A stretch of DNA of 64,000 nt from Wansuia hejianensis (GTDB lineage: Bacteria > Bacillota > Clostridia > Lachnospirales > Lachnospiraceae). The stretch's first letter is position 1; each line of letters opens with the position of its first letter. Made by a program: the position numbers and the translations under genes. Below, piece by piece: positions 24,885 to 33,634 of this stretch. The DNA is taken from positions 2,978,501 to 3,042,500 of the forward strand of contig NZ_CP060635.1 in assembly GCF_014337215.1 (NCBI RefSeq), in the 5' to 3' direction. The notes beneath the pieces are model-generated. The model did not search any database. It was not told the DNA's origin and saw only the letters and a program-made list of their open reading frames with translations.

Positions 24885-25787
24885 CTATTTATTTGTGCTG
24901 TCTGCATCAATTACAGACTGAATCTGCTTCATAAGGGCATCATAGTTGTCCTTGTTATCAATTCCGCCGAGCATTGGTTCGCCTACAATATTGCCATTTC
25001 TGTCAACAAGTATAGTTGTTGGAAAGGCCATGATTTCTGAGGCATATTTACCGGCAGCACTAGAGGAGTCAATTGACAGATTACGATATTTGACACCCTG
25101 GCTTTCAAGAACAGGGGTAGCCTCTTTGATAGCTGTTTTATTGCCATCGAAGGTCTCAGTGTTGATGCCAACAACTTCTCCGCCCATTGATTTGATAGCA
25201 TCATTTAATTCGTTAAGCTTGGATAATTCAGCGACACATGGTTTGCAGCCGGTAAACCAGAAATTGACGACTGTTACTGCATTACCGGAAAACAGGCTGT
25301 CATCAACCTTATTGCCATCAAAATCCTCACCGGAAAAATCACTGAATACAGATGAGGCATTAGAGCTGTCCTTCTTGTTATCGTCTGATGATGTATTTTT
25401 GTTTTCAAGCTCTGCTATCTGTTCCTCGATTTTTCGTATGGTTTCAATATCCTCATTAAGTGTTTTAAGCTCATCGTCTGTGAATGAATTCTTGTTTGAT
25501 TCTACGGTACCGGCAAGATAATCAGCATAATTTCCGTTTGGATCGGCGTCACTTTTGTTCATCATGCCAAATGCCTTGTTCCACACATCAGCGTGATCTG
25601 CAAAAAGCTGATTTTCCTGCTGATATAAATCATCAAGCCTGGAATCTGATTTGCCGGATGCTTCTGAGCCGGCTTCAGTCTGAGTGTTCTTAGAATCTGT
25701 TGTGGAAGCTTGCTTTACGCCACATGCTGTAAGTGATAATGCTATGCAGAGTGTAAAAATAGAAATAAATGATAATTTGTTTTTCAT
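24885..25787 (-). CDS. TlpA/ResA-like thioredoxin-fold lipoprotein
   Basis: A 300-residue lipoprotein with an AAAGGAG site. The signal peptide ends in the lipobox LTAC (Cys22). A Ser/Thr/Asp-rich, partly coiled segment (about 25-140) precedes the thioredoxin-like domain (about 150-295), which has the redox motif W-F-T-G-C-K-P-C-V and the cis-proline region AFPTTILVDRNG. It acts outside the membrane as a thiol-disulfide reductase. It is downstream of, and probably co-transcribed with, a 4Fe-4S membrane protein and a CXXC peptide, so electrons may pass from the cytoplasm through the membrane protein to this one. Confidence 0.9.
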   Translation of the reverse strand: MKNKLSFISIFTLCIALSLTACGVKQASTTDSKNTQTEAGSEASGKSDSRLDDLYQQENQLFADHADVWNKAFGMMNKSDADPNGNYADYLAGTVESNKNSFTDDELKTLNEDIETIRKIEEQIAELENKNTSSDDNKKDSSNASSVFSDFSGEDFDGNKVDDSLFSGNAVTVVNFWFTGCKPCVAELSKLNELNDAIKSMGGEVVGINTETFDGNKTAIKEATPVLESQGVKYRNLSIDSSSAAGKYASEIMAFPTTILVDRNGNIVGEPMLGGIDNKDNYDALMKQIQSVIDADSTNK

Positions 25788-25828
25788 GAGTAATTTCTCC
25801 TTTAAAATAATAGTAAAATGTTTAATAG

Positions 25829-26725
25829 CTATCTGTTGTCATTTTTTTGACATGATTTTCCCATAAACCGGTAGCAGATGGCGTCCTTCGGACAGGCCTT
25901 TATGCAGGCACCGCAGCGTATGCACTCGGGGTGATCCGGTGTCTTACACACATCCACATCCATCTTACATGCCTTTGAGCATTGACCGCATCCGACACAT
26001 TTGCTGCTATCAACGGTGATTTTGAGCAGGCTGACCTTATTAAATAATGAGTAGATTGCTCCAAGCGGACAAATCCATTTACAGAAGGGCCTGTAAAATA
26101 AGATACTTAGTACAATCACTGCAATTAAAATCATACACTTGAAAGAAAAAAGCTTTCCCAGCGCAGAACGGATAGCAGCATTTCCAATAGATAACGGTAT
26201 AGCACCCTCTAAAACACCCTGAGGACAGATATATTTGCAGAAGAACGGGTCTCCCATTCCTATAGAGTTCGTTACAAGCATCGGAAGAAGTATAACGAAA
26301 ACAATAAGAATGACATATTTTAGGTACCTAAGAGGCTTTAGTTTGGCTGTGGATAATTTCTTTCCGGGGATTTTATGAAGTAAATCCTGAAACCATCCAA
26401 ATGGGCACAAAAAACCACATATAAATCTGCCGAGAGTTACACCGAGTAAAATAAAAAATCCGGTTATGTAGTATGAAAACTTAAATTTTGATGATCCGAC
26501 AACTGCCTGAAATGCCCCTATTGGACAGGCTCCTGTCGCGGCAGGGCAGGAGTAGCAGTTTAATCCGGGTACGCATACTGTTTTTGCATTGCCCTGATAT
26601 ATTTTACCCTTAAATAAATTTGGAATATGAATATTGGTCAGCAGCGTTGCTGCGGCCTGTATCCAGCCACGTATTTTTGCCAGTTTTCTTGATAGTAATT
26701 TCTTTTCCTTATCCAATTCCGACAC
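25829..26725 (-). CDS. NapH/CcpH-type 4Fe-4S integral membrane protein
   Basis: A 298-residue polytopic protein starting at a GTG inside the end of the previous small gene. It has about five membrane spans. Cysteine-rich loops CVPGLNCYSCPAATGACPIG, CGFLCPFGW, CKYICPQG and CKWICPLGAIY are typical of the NapH/NosR family, and two C-terminal ferredoxin motifs, CVGCGQCSKACKMDVDVC and CIRCGACIKACPKDAIC, bind 4Fe-4S clusters. Such proteins move electrons across the membrane. Next to a TlpA-like lipoprotein it probably supplies reductant for extracytoplasmic thiol chemistry. Confidence 0.9.
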   Translation of the reverse strand: MSELDKEKKLLSRKLAKIRGWIQAAATLLTNIHIPNLFKGKIYQGNAKTVCVPGLNCYSCPAATGACPIGAFQAVVGSSKFKFSYYITGFFILLGVTLGRFICGFLCPFGWFQDLLHKIPGKKLSTAKLKPLRYLKYVILIVFVILLPMLVTNSIGMGDPFFCKYICPQGVLEGAIPLSIGNAAIRSALGKLFSFKCMILIAVIVLSILFYRPFCKWICPLGAIYSLFNKVSLLKITVDSSKCVGCGQCSKACKMDVDVCKTPDHPECIRCGACIKACPKDAICYRFMGKSCQKNDNR

Positions 26726-26852
26726 ACTCCAAACATAGTTTTATTGCTTTACCAAGCACTGTAGCCGCCTCACCTCTGACTGCACCATAGCTTATCATGG
26801 ATACACCAAGGATAAGCAGAATGATTTGACATGTTTTTTGGTATTTCAACAT
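26709..26852 (-). CDS. CD1871A-family CXXC peptide
   Basis: A 47-residue peptide with an AAAGGAGC site. A basic MLKYQKTCQ start is followed by one hydrophobic span (IILLILGVSMISYGAV) and a C-terminal KAIKLCLECVGIG carrying C-x-x-C. This matches my memory of the CD1871A-family small proteins found beside NapH-like and thioredoxin-like genes in Clostridia. The last 17 bp overlap the start of the 4Fe-4S gene, so the two are coupled. It probably works as a small redox partner in the membrane. Confidence 0.85.
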   Translation of the reverse strand: MLKYQKTCQIILLILGVSMISYGAVRGEAATVLGKAIKLCLECVGIG

Positions 26853-26945
26853 AATGTTGCTCCTTTTTGTTGTATTGTTGACCAGCTGACTTTGGTATTA
26901 TACAATATAGGTTGTAAAATTATTGTTAAGAAGCAGGAGAACATT

Positions 26946-27626
26946 TTGAGATTATTAATTGTTGAGGATGAGAAACAAATATGTGATATGGTTGCAAAGA
27001 GTCTGTATGCTGCCGGTTATGAGGTGGATACCTGTTATGATGGGAAAGAGGCTCTTGAATGTATACTGTCGGAGAATTATGATCTGATAGTTTTGGATTT
27101 GAATCTGCCGGGGATGGATGGCATGGAGCTTCTTAAGGAGCTTAGAAAATACAATGATGAAACTAAGGTTTTGATATTATCTGCAAGAGGTCAGATTGCT
27201 GATAAGGTAGAGGGACTGGATGCAGGAGCAAATGATTACATGGAAAAACCATTCCATCTGCAGGAGCTTGAGGCACGTATCAGAAGCCTGACAAGAAGGA
27301 AATTTGTACAGAATGATATATGTCTTAAATGCGGAGAAATAAAGTTTGATACGATTAAACGCGAGGCATATGCAAAGGAAGAGCCGGTTCCACTGACAAG
27401 AAAAGAGAATGGTATTTTGGAATATTTACTTATCAATATAGGCAGACCGGTGAGTCAGGAGGAGCTGATAGAGCATGTGTGGGATGCCACGGCAGACAGC
27501 TTTAGCGGAGCAATCAGGGTACATATGTCTTCACTTAGAAAAAAGCTTAAGGCGAAGCTGGGATATGATCCCATTCAGAACAAGGTAGGTGAAGGCTATA
27601 AAATACGGGAGGAGTCTGACAGATGA
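26946..27626 (+). CDS. OmpR-family response regulator
   Basis: A 226-residue regulator; the start is a TTG at 26946 (AGGAG seven to eight bases upstream), giving MRLLIVEDEKQ. The receiver domain (1-115) has the acidic pair Glu-Asp after LLIV, the phospho-accepting Asp in LIVLDLNLPGMDG and the Lys in YMEKPFH. The C-terminal winged helix (130-225) includes LTRKENGILEYLL and VRVHMSSLRKKL-like IRVHMSSLRKKL. It reads divergently from the redox cassette with under 100 bp between, so it probably controls that cassette as well as its own operon. Confidence 0.92.
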   Translation: MRLLIVEDEKQICDMVAKSLYAAGYEVDTCYDGKEALECILSENYDLIVLDLNLPGMDGMELLKELRKYNDETKVLILSARGQIADKVEGLDAGANDYMEKPFHLQELEARIRSLTRRKFVQNDICLKCGEIKFDTIKREAYAKEEPVPLTRKENGILEYLLINIGRPVSQEELIEHVWDATADSFSGAIRVHMSSLRKKLKAKLGYDPIQNKVGEGYKIREESDR

Positions 27627-28780
27627 AAAGAATGTCGCTACAGTGGAGACTTACGTGCATTACTACATTGTGTATTGCTATTATATGTGGCTGCCTGACT
27701 ATGTTTGTCTATAAAAATGGTGTGCATTACATCGATTCTCTGCAGGATGCGGTAGAGTCACAGTGGGATGAAAAAGGAAACAAATCAGATGAAATATATA
27801 TCAGCATACCAGACGATAAGTGGGATGAGTTTGCGGATGAATTTTCGTTTCAGGTGTACAATAATAAGGCCGACTATAAAAGAAACAGTCTGATAATCAC
27901 GGTTTTGCTGGCGCTTTTGGGAGGTGTCGTCACTTATTTTATAAGCGGGCATGCACTCAGACCAATCAGGGAGTTTTCAGATAAAATTGAAGAGGTACAG
28001 GCTCGGAATCTGTCTGATTCAAGAATAGAGGAAAACAATGTTAAGGAACTGAACCAGCTGGGTATTTCTTATAATAAGATGCTTGAGCGTCTGTCGGAAG
28101 CATTTGAGATACAGAGACAGTTTACTGCAAATGCAGCACATGAGCTGCGTACTCCATTAGCGTTAATGCAGGTACAGCTTGATTTATATAATTCTGCCTC
28201 TCACCCGGGAAATGATGCAGACACTTTGCAGACCATAAAAATGGTTACGGAACAAAATGATAAATTAAACAGGATGGTAAAGACTCTTCTTGACATGAGT
28301 GAGCTTCAGACGGTGGGAAGGGATGATAAAATTATATTGGATGCTATTGTTGAAGAGGTTTTGGCAGACCTTGAGCCTCTTGCCGTGGAAAAGAATATAA
28401 AGCTGATTGGAAAATGTGAGGATGCCACTATGATAGGCAGTGATATCCTTATTTACAGGCTTGTATACAATCTGGTTGAGAATGCCATCAAATATAATCA
28501 TCCGCTCGGACAGGTTACAGTAACCGCATATCAGAGAAACAAGCATGTTTATCTGTCTGTAGAAGATACGGGAAGCGGAATACCAAAGGAGCTTAGGGAG
28601 AGAGTGTTCGAGCCATTCTTCCGTGTGGATAAATCCAGAAGCCGGGAGCTGGGTGGCGTAGGGCTAGGTCTTGCTTTTGTCCGTGAAATCGTTAGAGTAC
28701 ATGATGGCAGTATTTGTATCAAATCAGGCAAGACTGGGGGAACGATTTTCGAGGTGACTTTTGCACAGCATTCAATGTAG
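27623..28780 (+). CDS. Membrane sensor histidine kinase
   Basis: A 385-residue kinase whose ATG overlaps the regulator stop. Two membrane spans (about 9-30 and 90-110) frame a short 60-residue extracytoplasmic sensor. HAMP follows (HALRPIREFSDKI), then HisKA with the phospho-His in NAAHELRTPLAL and the HATPase domain with N box LVYNLVENAIKYN, G1 VEDTGSGIP, F FEPFFRVDKSRSRE and G2 GVGLGLAFVRE. The small sensor loop lacks cysteines. The cognate partner is the regulator just upstream; the signal is unknown but likely related to redox or envelope stress given the divergent genes. Confidence 0.93.
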   Translation: MKRMSLQWRLTCITTLCIAIICGCLTMFVYKNGVHYIDSLQDAVESQWDEKGNKSDEIYISIPDDKWDEFADEFSFQVYNNKADYKRNSLIITVLLALLGGVVTYFISGHALRPIREFSDKIEEVQARNLSDSRIEENNVKELNQLGISYNKMLERLSEAFEIQRQFTANAAHELRTPLALMQVQLDLYNSASHPGNDADTLQTIKMVTEQNDKLNRMVKTLLDMSELQTVGRDDKIILDAIVEEVLADLEPLAVEKNIKLIGKCEDATMIGSDILIYRLVYNLVENAIKYNHPLGQVTVTAYQRNKHVYLSVEDTGSGIPKELRERVFEPFFRVDKSRSRELGGVGLGLAFVREIVRVHDGSICIKSGKTGGTIFEVTFAQHSM

Positions 28781-28890
28781 CGTTCCATTTTACACATTTG
28801 TCAACGCTATTAAAACAGATTTGCTAAATGAGAAAAATAGAATAATTTGTTATTTGACTGAGAATAATTTCTTCTCAGCGTTTCCGACAA

Positions 28891-29297
28891 CTATTTTCTT
28901 TCCTTTGACACCTTCTCACTTATTCTCTGATAGATTTCCTTTATCTCTGCGTCATTTTCCCCATTTACAACTAATATTTTTCCATCTATGTTCACGACAA
29001 CATATGAATGGCAGGAGGCATGAGTATAGCGGATATAATCTCCGAAGATATCGTTTTTGAAGTTACCCATAGCATACTTCAGGTTTCCAAAACCATTAGT
29101 TCTGTAATCATTATCGTTCTGCAATACATTTTCTTCATAAGAAATACTATCAATTTGCGAATACTCCCTGTATAATCATTCCATCCTTTTGCTTCAATGT
29201 TAAAATCACGATCATTACAACGAATCTGAATGCTTCCCCAAAACAAAGTCCATATAGTAAACACAATAGCGGAAATTGCGATGATCAGATATATCAC
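28891..29297 (-). pseudogene. Frameshifted PH-domain-like membrane protein
   Basis: Two overlapping minus-strand frames look like one broken gene. The first (from 29297) encodes a membrane span and IQIRCNDRDFNIEAKGWND; the second continues LYREYSQIDSISYEENV and ends in GFGNLKYAMGNFKNDIFGDY...VNIDGKILVVNGEN, the conserved end of bacterial PH-like domains found beside SdpI. Restoring one T near 29174 (GAT-TA-TAC to GAT-TTA-TAC) joins them cleanly. The intact product would be a membrane-anchored protein of about 135 residues. Confidence 0.72.
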
Positions 29298-29536
29298 ACT
29301 TTTTTTGTATTATACTGAATTTTTAAGCCTTCTCCGGTTGCCAGCTTTTTCTTATAAAAAAAGTAGGAGTAGAGAATGCTAATGATTGCAGCTGCCATAA
29401 TGCTTATAATATACACAACCAATGCAGCCATGCTTTCCCCCAAAAGTCCACAAAGCATACATAAAATACCTGATGCCATCCATAATTTGCCGCTAAATCT
29501 ATGTGTTTCCCTAAAGTGGAGAGGCCCTATTTTCAT
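29294..29536 (-). pseudogene. SdpI-family C-terminal fragment
   Basis: An 80-residue frame beginning KIGPLHFRETHRFSGKLWMASG, which matches the conserved 'W..THRF.GKLW..G' core of SdpI-type immunity membrane proteins, followed by two membrane spans. SdpI proteins normally have further membrane helices and a G-I-R-T-P-W stretch before this point; here the frame starts abruptly, so the N-terminus seems lost. It overlaps the start of the broken PH-domain gene by four bases, as in an intact SdpI-PH operon. A short functional form cannot be excluded. Confidence 0.6.
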
Positions 29537-29575
29537 CTGAAATCACTAAGACTCTTTCAACTATCATCATCTTTT

Positions 29576-29872
29576 TTAACCTAAAATCAATGCACATATT
29601 TTTTCTCTAAGCAAGTCGATTACAGTATCTATAAATTCTCCAGCAAATAAAATAGAAATCAGAACACCTCCCATACAAGCCAGAAAAGCTGCCTGGAGCC
29701 AGTCTTGGTAACAGATCACTGTTCCTATGAGCAACGCCATAATTCCGAATCCCAATATCTTTTTTGCGATTGCCACCATATGTACCAGCAGCTTCACTCC
29801 GGCACCTATGATTGAAATGATGAACCACAATGGAACCAATAACACTCTTCCTGCCAATTTTAAAATAACCAT
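29576..29872 (-). CDS. Small integral membrane protein of the element
   Basis: A 98-residue protein starting MVILKLAGRV (ATG six bases after AGGAGG; another ATG two codons upstream touches the site). Three or so hydrophobic segments (LLVPLWFIISIIGAGVKLLV, FGIMALLIGTVIC, ACMGGVLISILFAGEF) make it almost entirely membrane-embedded. It starts 11 bp after the replication initiator gene and is probably co-transcribed with it. Similar small membrane genes follow RepA genes in Clostridia elements. Function unknown. Confidence 0.72.
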   Translation of the reverse strand: MVILKLAGRVLLVPLWFIISIIGAGVKLLVHMVAIAKKILGFGIMALLIGTVICYQDWLQAAFLACMGGVLISILFAGEFIDTVIDLLREKICALILG

Positions 29873-29882
29873 ATCCATCCTC

Positions 29883-30881
29883 CTATCTTACCAGCCACGG
29901 CATATCATGATTTACCTCTGCTCTGTAATATCCGTTTATCGTTGAAGGGGCATTGAACAATGCCGCAAGTAAATATTTCTTGATATTCTTGATTTTACTC
30001 GTATTTCCTTCCAGACAATGCAGCACATACTCTACATGGGAATAATCCAGCTTCATGAATTTTCCTCTTACTAAAGCTCCCGAATACCAGTTACTTGCAA
30101 TCAATACTTTATCACTCTTGCACATGACAGTCTCTACGATCAGATCCACAATTTCATCAATCTGATTTTTGTCATGAGGATGACTCACTAACAAAGAATC
30201 ATAATCCAGATTGTCTTTGATCAGAGATTGATACGCATGTAACGTTTCCATCTCATCCTCTTCGGATCCTATCCCATCTGCAGATACGATATGATTAGAT
30301 TTATTCTCACTAAGATTAGTATTGTTAATATTAGTATTATTAGAGTTTGAAATGTAAACTTCTTGAAGTTTATTTTCGGGACTTCTTGAAGTTTGTTTTT
30401 GGGACTTCTTGAAGTTTGAAATGTAAATTTCTTCTGTCTCTTCTTCCTCTACAGAAGTTTGATTTGTAAACTTCACCATCTTTGATTTTTCTTTTTTCTC
30501 TTCCTCACATTCCTCCTGAATAAATGATTTTACATAGATGATTGTAACCTTTCCAAATCCCTGCCTACGCTTTTCAATCAAACCTATCCCTTTTTCATCA
30601 TCCAGCTCCTGAAGAGATTTCACCGCTTTATTTCTGCCACAATTCAATAATTCCATGATATCTTCAATGGAAAAATAGATATATGCCCGATTTTCTTCAT
30701 CAAACCACTGATTCTTAATGGATAAAGACATTCTGTCCAACATCAAACCGTATAAGATTTTCGCATCACTGGAAAGATCCTTAAAACAGTCATTGGTCAA
30801 TAACGCTTTGGGTATTCTGTAAAAACTAAACTGGTCTGCTTCTGTTCCATAAAAATATTTAAAATTCATTTTTTTGTCCAT
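29883..30881 (-). CDS. repA: RepA_N-type replication initiator protein
   Basis: A 332-residue protein; the ATG at 30881 follows GGGAGG and gives MDKKMNFKYFYG. The first 120 residues are the RepA_N winged-helix domain (FSFYRIPKALLTND, LSSDAKILYGLMLDRMSLS, YIYFSIEDIMELLNCGRNKAVKSLQEL). A variable acidic, Asn/Ser-rich linker with two near-identical 'KK-S-Q-K-Q-T/K-F' stretches follows, then a C-terminal helical domain with DEIVDLIVETVM and SNWYSGALVRGKFMKL. RepA_N proteins start plasmid replication. In an integrative element this supports copying of the excised circle. Confidence 0.88.
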   Translation of the reverse strand: MDKKMNFKYFYGTEADQFSFYRIPKALLTNDCFKDLSSDAKILYGLMLDRMSLSIKNQWFDEENRAYIYFSIEDIMELLNCGRNKAVKSLQELDDEKGIGLIEKRRQGFGKVTIIYVKSFIQEECEEEKKEKSKMVKFTNQTSVEEEETEEIYISNFKKSQKQTSRSPENKLQEVYISNSNNTNINNTNLSENKSNHIVSADGIGSEEDEMETLHAYQSLIKDNLDYDSLLVSHPHDKNQIDEIVDLIVETVMCKSDKVLIASNWYSGALVRGKFMKLDYSHVEYVLHCLEGNTSKIKNIKKYLLAALFNAPSTINGYYRAEVNHDMPWLVR

Positions 30882-30971
30882 ATATCTTCCTCCCTTCCTT
30901 TCTCTCATAGAAGTCCTTTTTTTAAACTTCTGTATCTCTTCTTTCTTCGGGTTGTCTTATTTTGACACCCC

Positions 30972-31880
30972 TTATTCCTGTTCTCTTTTCCATTGTTCCA
31001 GTAATGCCTCAATCACCTTTTCCATATCCGTTTCCGAATAATCTTCCGGAAAATACTTTGTGAGCTTCTTTCCTGATAACACCACTTTTCGTTCAGGTGC
31101 TTTTACTGCTATACAGCTATTAAAAATCGAAATCATAAATCCCTGATTCACAGTTCCTTCTTCCAACTGTTTTCTCAAAGCTGTAATCTGCTTTGGTTTG
31201 ATAAATCCTGTATCCCGGATATACTCGTAGATCCATTTCTGCATCTCCTTATCAATATAGGAAATATCAACGGCAATGGTAAAATTCAATTTTTTTGCAT
31301 CTACCATATCTAATAATTCTGGAATCAATTCTGTAAGGCGAATATAGCGCTGAATTTGTTTTGAACTTTCTCCAACTTCTTCCGCTAAAACATCACGCGA
31401 TACCTTCCCAAAATTCTGGTCATTTTGACCAGAATTCTTCTGAGACGGTCTTCCAGCTTGTCTCTTCATCGCATCCAGTTTCATCTTATAAGCAAATGCT
31501 TTTTCACTCGGAAGTAATTCTTCTCGTTGAATATTGGCATCTACCATAGCAATGACCGCATCATCATCCGATAGTTCTCTCACGATTGCAGGAATTGTTT
31601 CCAATCCAGCTCTAACAGCCGCGTGCATTCTTCGATGACCTGAGATCATCTCATATCCATTTTCACCATCAGATCTTAATAAAACTGGTGTCAATACCCC
31701 GTAGGTCTTTACACTCTCTACTAAATCTGCCATCTTTTCATCATCCAATACTTTGAAAGGATGATCTTTAAACGCATGTATTCTGTTGATTTCTATTTCC
31801 ATTGCCGATTCTTCATTGACTACTCCCAGCAATTCATCAATGCTTGTCAATTTGATTTTTTCTCCACTTCTACCTTTCAT
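30972..31880 (-). CDS. Element ParB-type protein, second copy
   Basis: A 302-residue ParB/Spo0J-family protein with AGGAGG before the ATG. The ParB N-terminal domain (about 30-125) has the CTP-binding-type motifs GVLTPVLLR and ISGHRRMHAAVRAG plus NIQREELLPSEKAFAYKM; a helix-turn-helix follows (LAEEVGESSKQIQRYIRL). The C-terminal domain ends with GKKLTKYFPEDYSETDMEKVI. It overlaps the parA stop by 11 bp. It differs clearly from the ParB upstream of parA, so the element carries two distinct ParB proteins around one ParA. Confidence 0.9.
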   Translation of the reverse strand: MKGRSGEKIKLTSIDELLGVVNEESAMEIEINRIHAFKDHPFKVLDDEKMADLVESVKTYGVLTPVLLRSDGENGYEMISGHRRMHAAVRAGLETIPAIVRELSDDDAVIAMVDANIQREELLPSEKAFAYKMKLDAMKRQAGRPSQKNSGQNDQNFGKVSRDVLAEEVGESSKQIQRYIRLTELIPELLDMVDAKKLNFTIAVDISYIDKEMQKWIYEYIRDTGFIKPKQITALRKQLEEGTVNQGFMISIFNSCIAVKAPERKVVLSGKKLTKYFPEDYSETDMEKVIEALLEQWKREQE

Positions 31881-32655
31881 TTTCCAAAACCTCCTGCGTC
31901 AGATTTTCATAAGCCATAGATACTTTTCCATTTGGACAATGACAATAAATACTTTTTCCTTCCGCACTTGCTTCAGCTACCTTAACTGATAGTGGAATGA
32001 CATTTTCAAAGATAGAAATCTTAGATCCATAAGTTTCTCTCACTCTGGAAGCAATATCTTTGGCGTAATTAGTGCGAAAATCCACCATTGTCAAAAGAAT
32101 TCCCTGTATCGTCAGCTTCCGGTTCAATCTCTTCTTTACCATAGAAATAGTCCTGATCAACTGTTGAAGTCCTTTAACCGGCAGATATGCAGCTTGTACA
32201 GGTATCAGAACCGTATCAGAAGCTACTAAAGCATTGATAGTCATCATGCCTAAACTCGGCATACAATCAATCAAAATATAATCGTATCGTGATCGCATCG
32301 TATCAATATATTCCTTCATGATCAGTTCTCTGCTCATTACATTACTCATGGTTACTTCCAAAGCAGATAACTCAATATTGGCCGGTAGGAGATCCACTTG
32401 TTCCTCATGATGTAAAACGCCTTCTTCCTCAGCAATTTCCTCGTCATTGATAATATTCATCATAATAGTTGCAAGTGTAGTTCCAATATCATCCGGTTCT
32501 ACATATCCAAGACTTGCAGTTAAACTTCCCTGTGGATCCGCATCGATCAATAACACTTTTTTTCCTTGTCTTGCCAATCCTACCCCAAGATTTAAAGTCG
32601 TTGTACTTTTTGCAACTCCGCCTTTCTGGTTTGCTACTGAAATTACTCTACACAT
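31870..32655 (-). CDS. Element ParA-type partition ATPase
   Basis: A 261-residue protein; the ATG at 32655 follows GGAGG (which forms codons of a longer frame) and gives MCRVISVANQKGGVAKST. The deviant Walker A is KGGVAKST, Walker A' is LIDADPQGSLTAS and Walker B is YILIDCMPSLGMM. ParA ATPases bind DNA in the ATP form and move ParB-bound DNA. Located between two ParB genes on the integrated element, it is distinct from the chromosomal ParA at 38176-38946. Confidence 0.92.
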   Translation of the reverse strand: MCRVISVANQKGGVAKSTTTLNLGVGLARQGKKVLLIDADPQGSLTASLGYVEPDDIGTTLATIMMNIINDEEIAEEEGVLHHEEQVDLLPANIELSALEVTMSNVMSRELIMKEYIDTMRSRYDYILIDCMPSLGMMTINALVASDTVLIPVQAAYLPVKGLQQLIRTISMVKKRLNRKLTIQGILLTMVDFRTNYAKDIASRVRETYGSKISIFENVIPLSVKVAEASAEGKSIYCHCPNGKVSMAYENLTQEVLENER

Positions 32656-32670
32656 ACTGTTTTCCTCCAT

Positions 32671-33546
32671 TTATTTCTCCCAATTTTCATTCTGCCAGAT
32701 TTTCAACAATGCTATAATTTCTCGTTTCATCATGGCGGGTGTATATCTGCTTGGAAAATATTTGTGAAGCTGCTCATTTGTAAAAGCAACTCTCGTGATC
32801 TCACCTTTTTTTATCTCACTCATAATTTCCTGCATCTTCTCTAATGTAAGTTGGTTTTCTTTACTTAACTTTTTAATCCGTTGTGCCTGTGATAAAGACG
32901 GAACAGCCTGAGCATAATCCATAGCTTCCAACAATTGTTTTTGCTCTTCTTCCTTCAACACTGAAATTTCAACTGCCGGATTAAAAGATATCAATTCATC
33001 ATCCAATTTTTGTAAAAACTCCGGTATTAGTTTCGTTAATGAAATATACCGTTGTACCTGTTTCGGACTATCACCACATTCTTCACTGATAATCTCCACT
33101 GTTCTCTTCTTTTTCGTTTTGTGGTCTATTTGGCCTTTTTTCCTGCCTGATTTTCTTTTCAGTACATCATTTTTCATTTTGTAAGCAAAAGCCTTTTCAC
33201 TAAAACTGATTTTTTCTCTGTGCAGATTGGAATCTACCATATTCAAAATAGCTTCATCTTCATTCATTACACGAATTATTACCGGTACTTTTCGATACCC
33301 CAGTAACTCAGCAGCATGTCTTCTCCGGTGTCCCGCTATAATCTCGTAAACTCCATCTGGTACAGGTCTGACAATCAATGGAGTGAAAATTCCGTACTTC
33401 TCAATACTTTCTTTTAATAAATGCATCTCATTATCATCTTTCACTTGAAAAGGATGATTTTTAAAAGAACGGAGTCTTTCAATCTCAATTTCAATGATCT
33501 TCTCATCTTCATTCTTCTGGATAAATTCTTTCGTTACTTCCGTCAT
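32671..33546 (-). CDS. Element ParB-type protein, first copy
   Basis: A 291-residue ParB-family protein starting at the second of two adjacent ATGs after AAGGAGG. Motifs: GIFTPLIVRP, IIAGHRRRHAAELLGY, NLHREKISFSEKAFAYKM, then a basic linker (KSGRKKGQIDHKTKKKR) and helix-turn-helix ISEECGDSPKQVQRYISL. The end (NEQLHKYFPSRYTPAMMKREIIALL) matches the end of the second ParB, so they share a domain plan with about moderate identity. It is the first gene of the parB-parA-parB-repA operon, read from the palindrome-rich right end. Confidence 0.9.
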   Translation of the reverse strand: MTEVTKEFIQKNEDEKIIEIEIERLRSFKNHPFQVKDDNEMHLLKESIEKYGIFTPLIVRPVPDGVYEIIAGHRRRHAAELLGYRKVPVIIRVMNEDEAILNMVDSNLHREKISFSEKAFAYKMKNDVLKRKSGRKKGQIDHKTKKKRTVEIISEECGDSPKQVQRYISLTKLIPEFLQKLDDELISFNPAVEISVLKEEEQKQLLEAMDYAQAVPSLSQAQRIKKLSKENQLTLEKMQEIMSEIKKGEITRVAFTNEQLHKYFPSRYTPAMMKREIIALLKIWQNENWEK

Positions 33547-33576
33547 CATTTCCTCCTTCTTCGGTCAGACTAAAAA

Positions 33577-33624
33577 ATGCTCGTCTGGATCCGATTATTC
33601 TTGAAATCAGTTCCAAACGAGCAT
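33577..33624. repeat. Inverted repeat upstream of the partition operon
   Basis: ATGCTCGT (33577-33584) is repeated inverted as ACGAGCAT (33617-33624), with partial pairing continuing inward (TCTGGA against TTCCAA). It lies 30-80 bp before the first parB start and could be a leader hairpin or an operator. Confidence 0.6.
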
Positions 33625-33634
33625 CTCGTTTTCT

